DNA from: Collinsella aerofaciens ATCC 25986
Lineage (GTDB): Bacteria > Actinomycetota > Coriobacteriia > Coriobacteriales > Coriobacteriaceae
Direction: 5' to 3'
Length of the DNA stretch: 64,000 bases
NCBI RefSeq assembly: GCF_010509075.1
Contig: NZ_CP048433.1
Span: 682,001 to 746,000, forward strand
The notes under the pieces are model-generated. The model saw only the letters and a list, made by a program, of their open reading frames with translations. It made no database searches and was not told the DNA's origin. The stretch's first letter is position 1. Every line of letters starts with the position of its first letter. The translations under genes and the position numbers were made by a program. Positions 63,490-64,000 of the stretch are shown piece by piece.

Positions 63490-64000
63490 CTATCGGACAT
63501 TTCGGCATGCGATAAGAGCCATAACCTTCGCAGAATTACTTCCCCTACAAAACGCCTCCGGAATGCAGTCTTTGTCGTACCGGAAGACCGAATTCCCAGT
63601 TTTATCGCGTAAGTACTTATAGAAGAAGTCTTCCCAGCTTTTAAACTTCTCACTGTTTACAAAGGCTTCTGGGGTTTCCAAAACCGCCTTAACATCTAAC
63701 CCTGAAATTACGCCAGAGCTCAGCAGAAGCCACTCGAATGACTCGGGAAGACAAACCGTAACAGTATCGCGATGAATGTCTTGCAGCTTAAGGACGCGGT
63801 CCGCATAGCACCCAAATGCCGCTCCGTCCGCGACAACAAACACGCGATCGTCGAAATGCTGATCCAACCAGCCCAAAATCGCGCTGTTCGTCATGGCCGA
63901 AGCACAGGTAAGCTCACTATCAGCGAAATGCCGTTCAAAGAACTGGAAACCAGACTTACTGTCCTCGCATAGAAGGATAGAAAAGTCCTGTTTTGGCGCC
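63490..64000 (-). CDS. unidentified protein (5' end outside window)
   Basis: An open frame running from the window edge to a stop at 63490, at least 169 codons. The upstream part reads ILLCEDSKSGFQFFERHF and, further on, VFVVADGAAFG. These acidic and glycine patterns vaguely recall a Toprim-like or nucleotide-binding fold, but I cannot assign a family. An internal ATG at 63894 exists, but conserved-looking sequence continues upstream without a stop. Base composition is markedly more AT-rich than in rfbB, suggesting horizontal transfer. Same strand as the rhamnose genes, 75 bases upstream. Confidence 0.7.
   Translation of the reverse strand, partial: APKQDFSILLCEDSKSGFQFFERHFADSELTCASAMTNSAILGWLDQHFDDRVFVVADGAAFGCYADRVLKLQDIHRDTVTVCLPESFEWLLLSSGVISGLDVKAVLETPEAFVNSEKFKSWEDFFYKYLRDKTGNSVFRYDKDCIPEAFCRGSNSAKVMALIACRNVR

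Overview
The window is a GC-rich chromosomal segment of a Gram-positive actinobacterium. It is most like a gut Coriobacteriia genome of the Collinsella type. This is inferred from gene order, heavy use of TTG starts behind strong AGGAGG sites, alpha/beta glycyl-tRNA synthetase, pyruvate phosphate dikinase with its regulator, and a rod-shape operon with a coriobacterial-looking extra gene. No taxonomic search was run.

Positions 1-45.3 kb are almost entirely housekeeping genes read leftwards. From right to left in transcription order they form these blocks: a P-type ATPase; a zinc-ribbon protein, a cyclophilin and a TPR protein; mreB-mreC-mreD-mrdA-rodA plus a DUF697-like gene; a radical-SAM pair; rplU-rpmA; obgE-nadD-yqeK-rsfS; rpsP-khpA-rimM-trmD-lepB; glyQ-glyS; ppsR and ppdK; rplS; rnhB; a UPF0102 gene with comM and dprA; trmFO and a tyrosine recombinase; rpsB-tsf; and pyrH-frr-uppS-cdsA-dxr-rseP. 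Only dinB in this part is read rightwards. A REP-associated tyrosine transposase (24.5-25.2 kb) sits between dinB and rsfS, flanked by two inverted 33-bp palindromic repeats. A third copy lies at 42.4 kb.

Positions 45.5-54.0 kb hold a rightward operon with the complete route from DAHP to chorismate and on to the phenylalanine and tyrosine branches: aroF, tyrA, aroB, aroA, aroC, pheA, an aroE-aroK fusion, and aroQ. A terminator-like hairpin and a possible leader peptide precede aroF. Two leftward tRNA-Arg genes (CCG and UCU) bracket the operon.

Positions 54.2-64.0 kb are an accessory cell-envelope region: a polysaccharide/teichoic-acid type ABC exporter, a membrane GT2 glycosyltransferase, and a dTDP-rhamnose pathway (rfbB and an rmlC-rmlD fusion). 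A nested stack of mobile DNA interrupts it. An outer palindrome (56951-60830) holds an IS256 element at its centre, and an IS21 element is inserted into the right end of the IS256 with a 4-bp target duplication. The right edge holds part of an AT-richer unrecognised gene.

No prophage, CRISPR array or clear defence island was seen. The least explained features are the REP/RAYT system, the aro leader, the nested insertions, the recombinase without a normal start codon, the GGTAAA repeats before ppdK, and the unidentified gene at the right edge.
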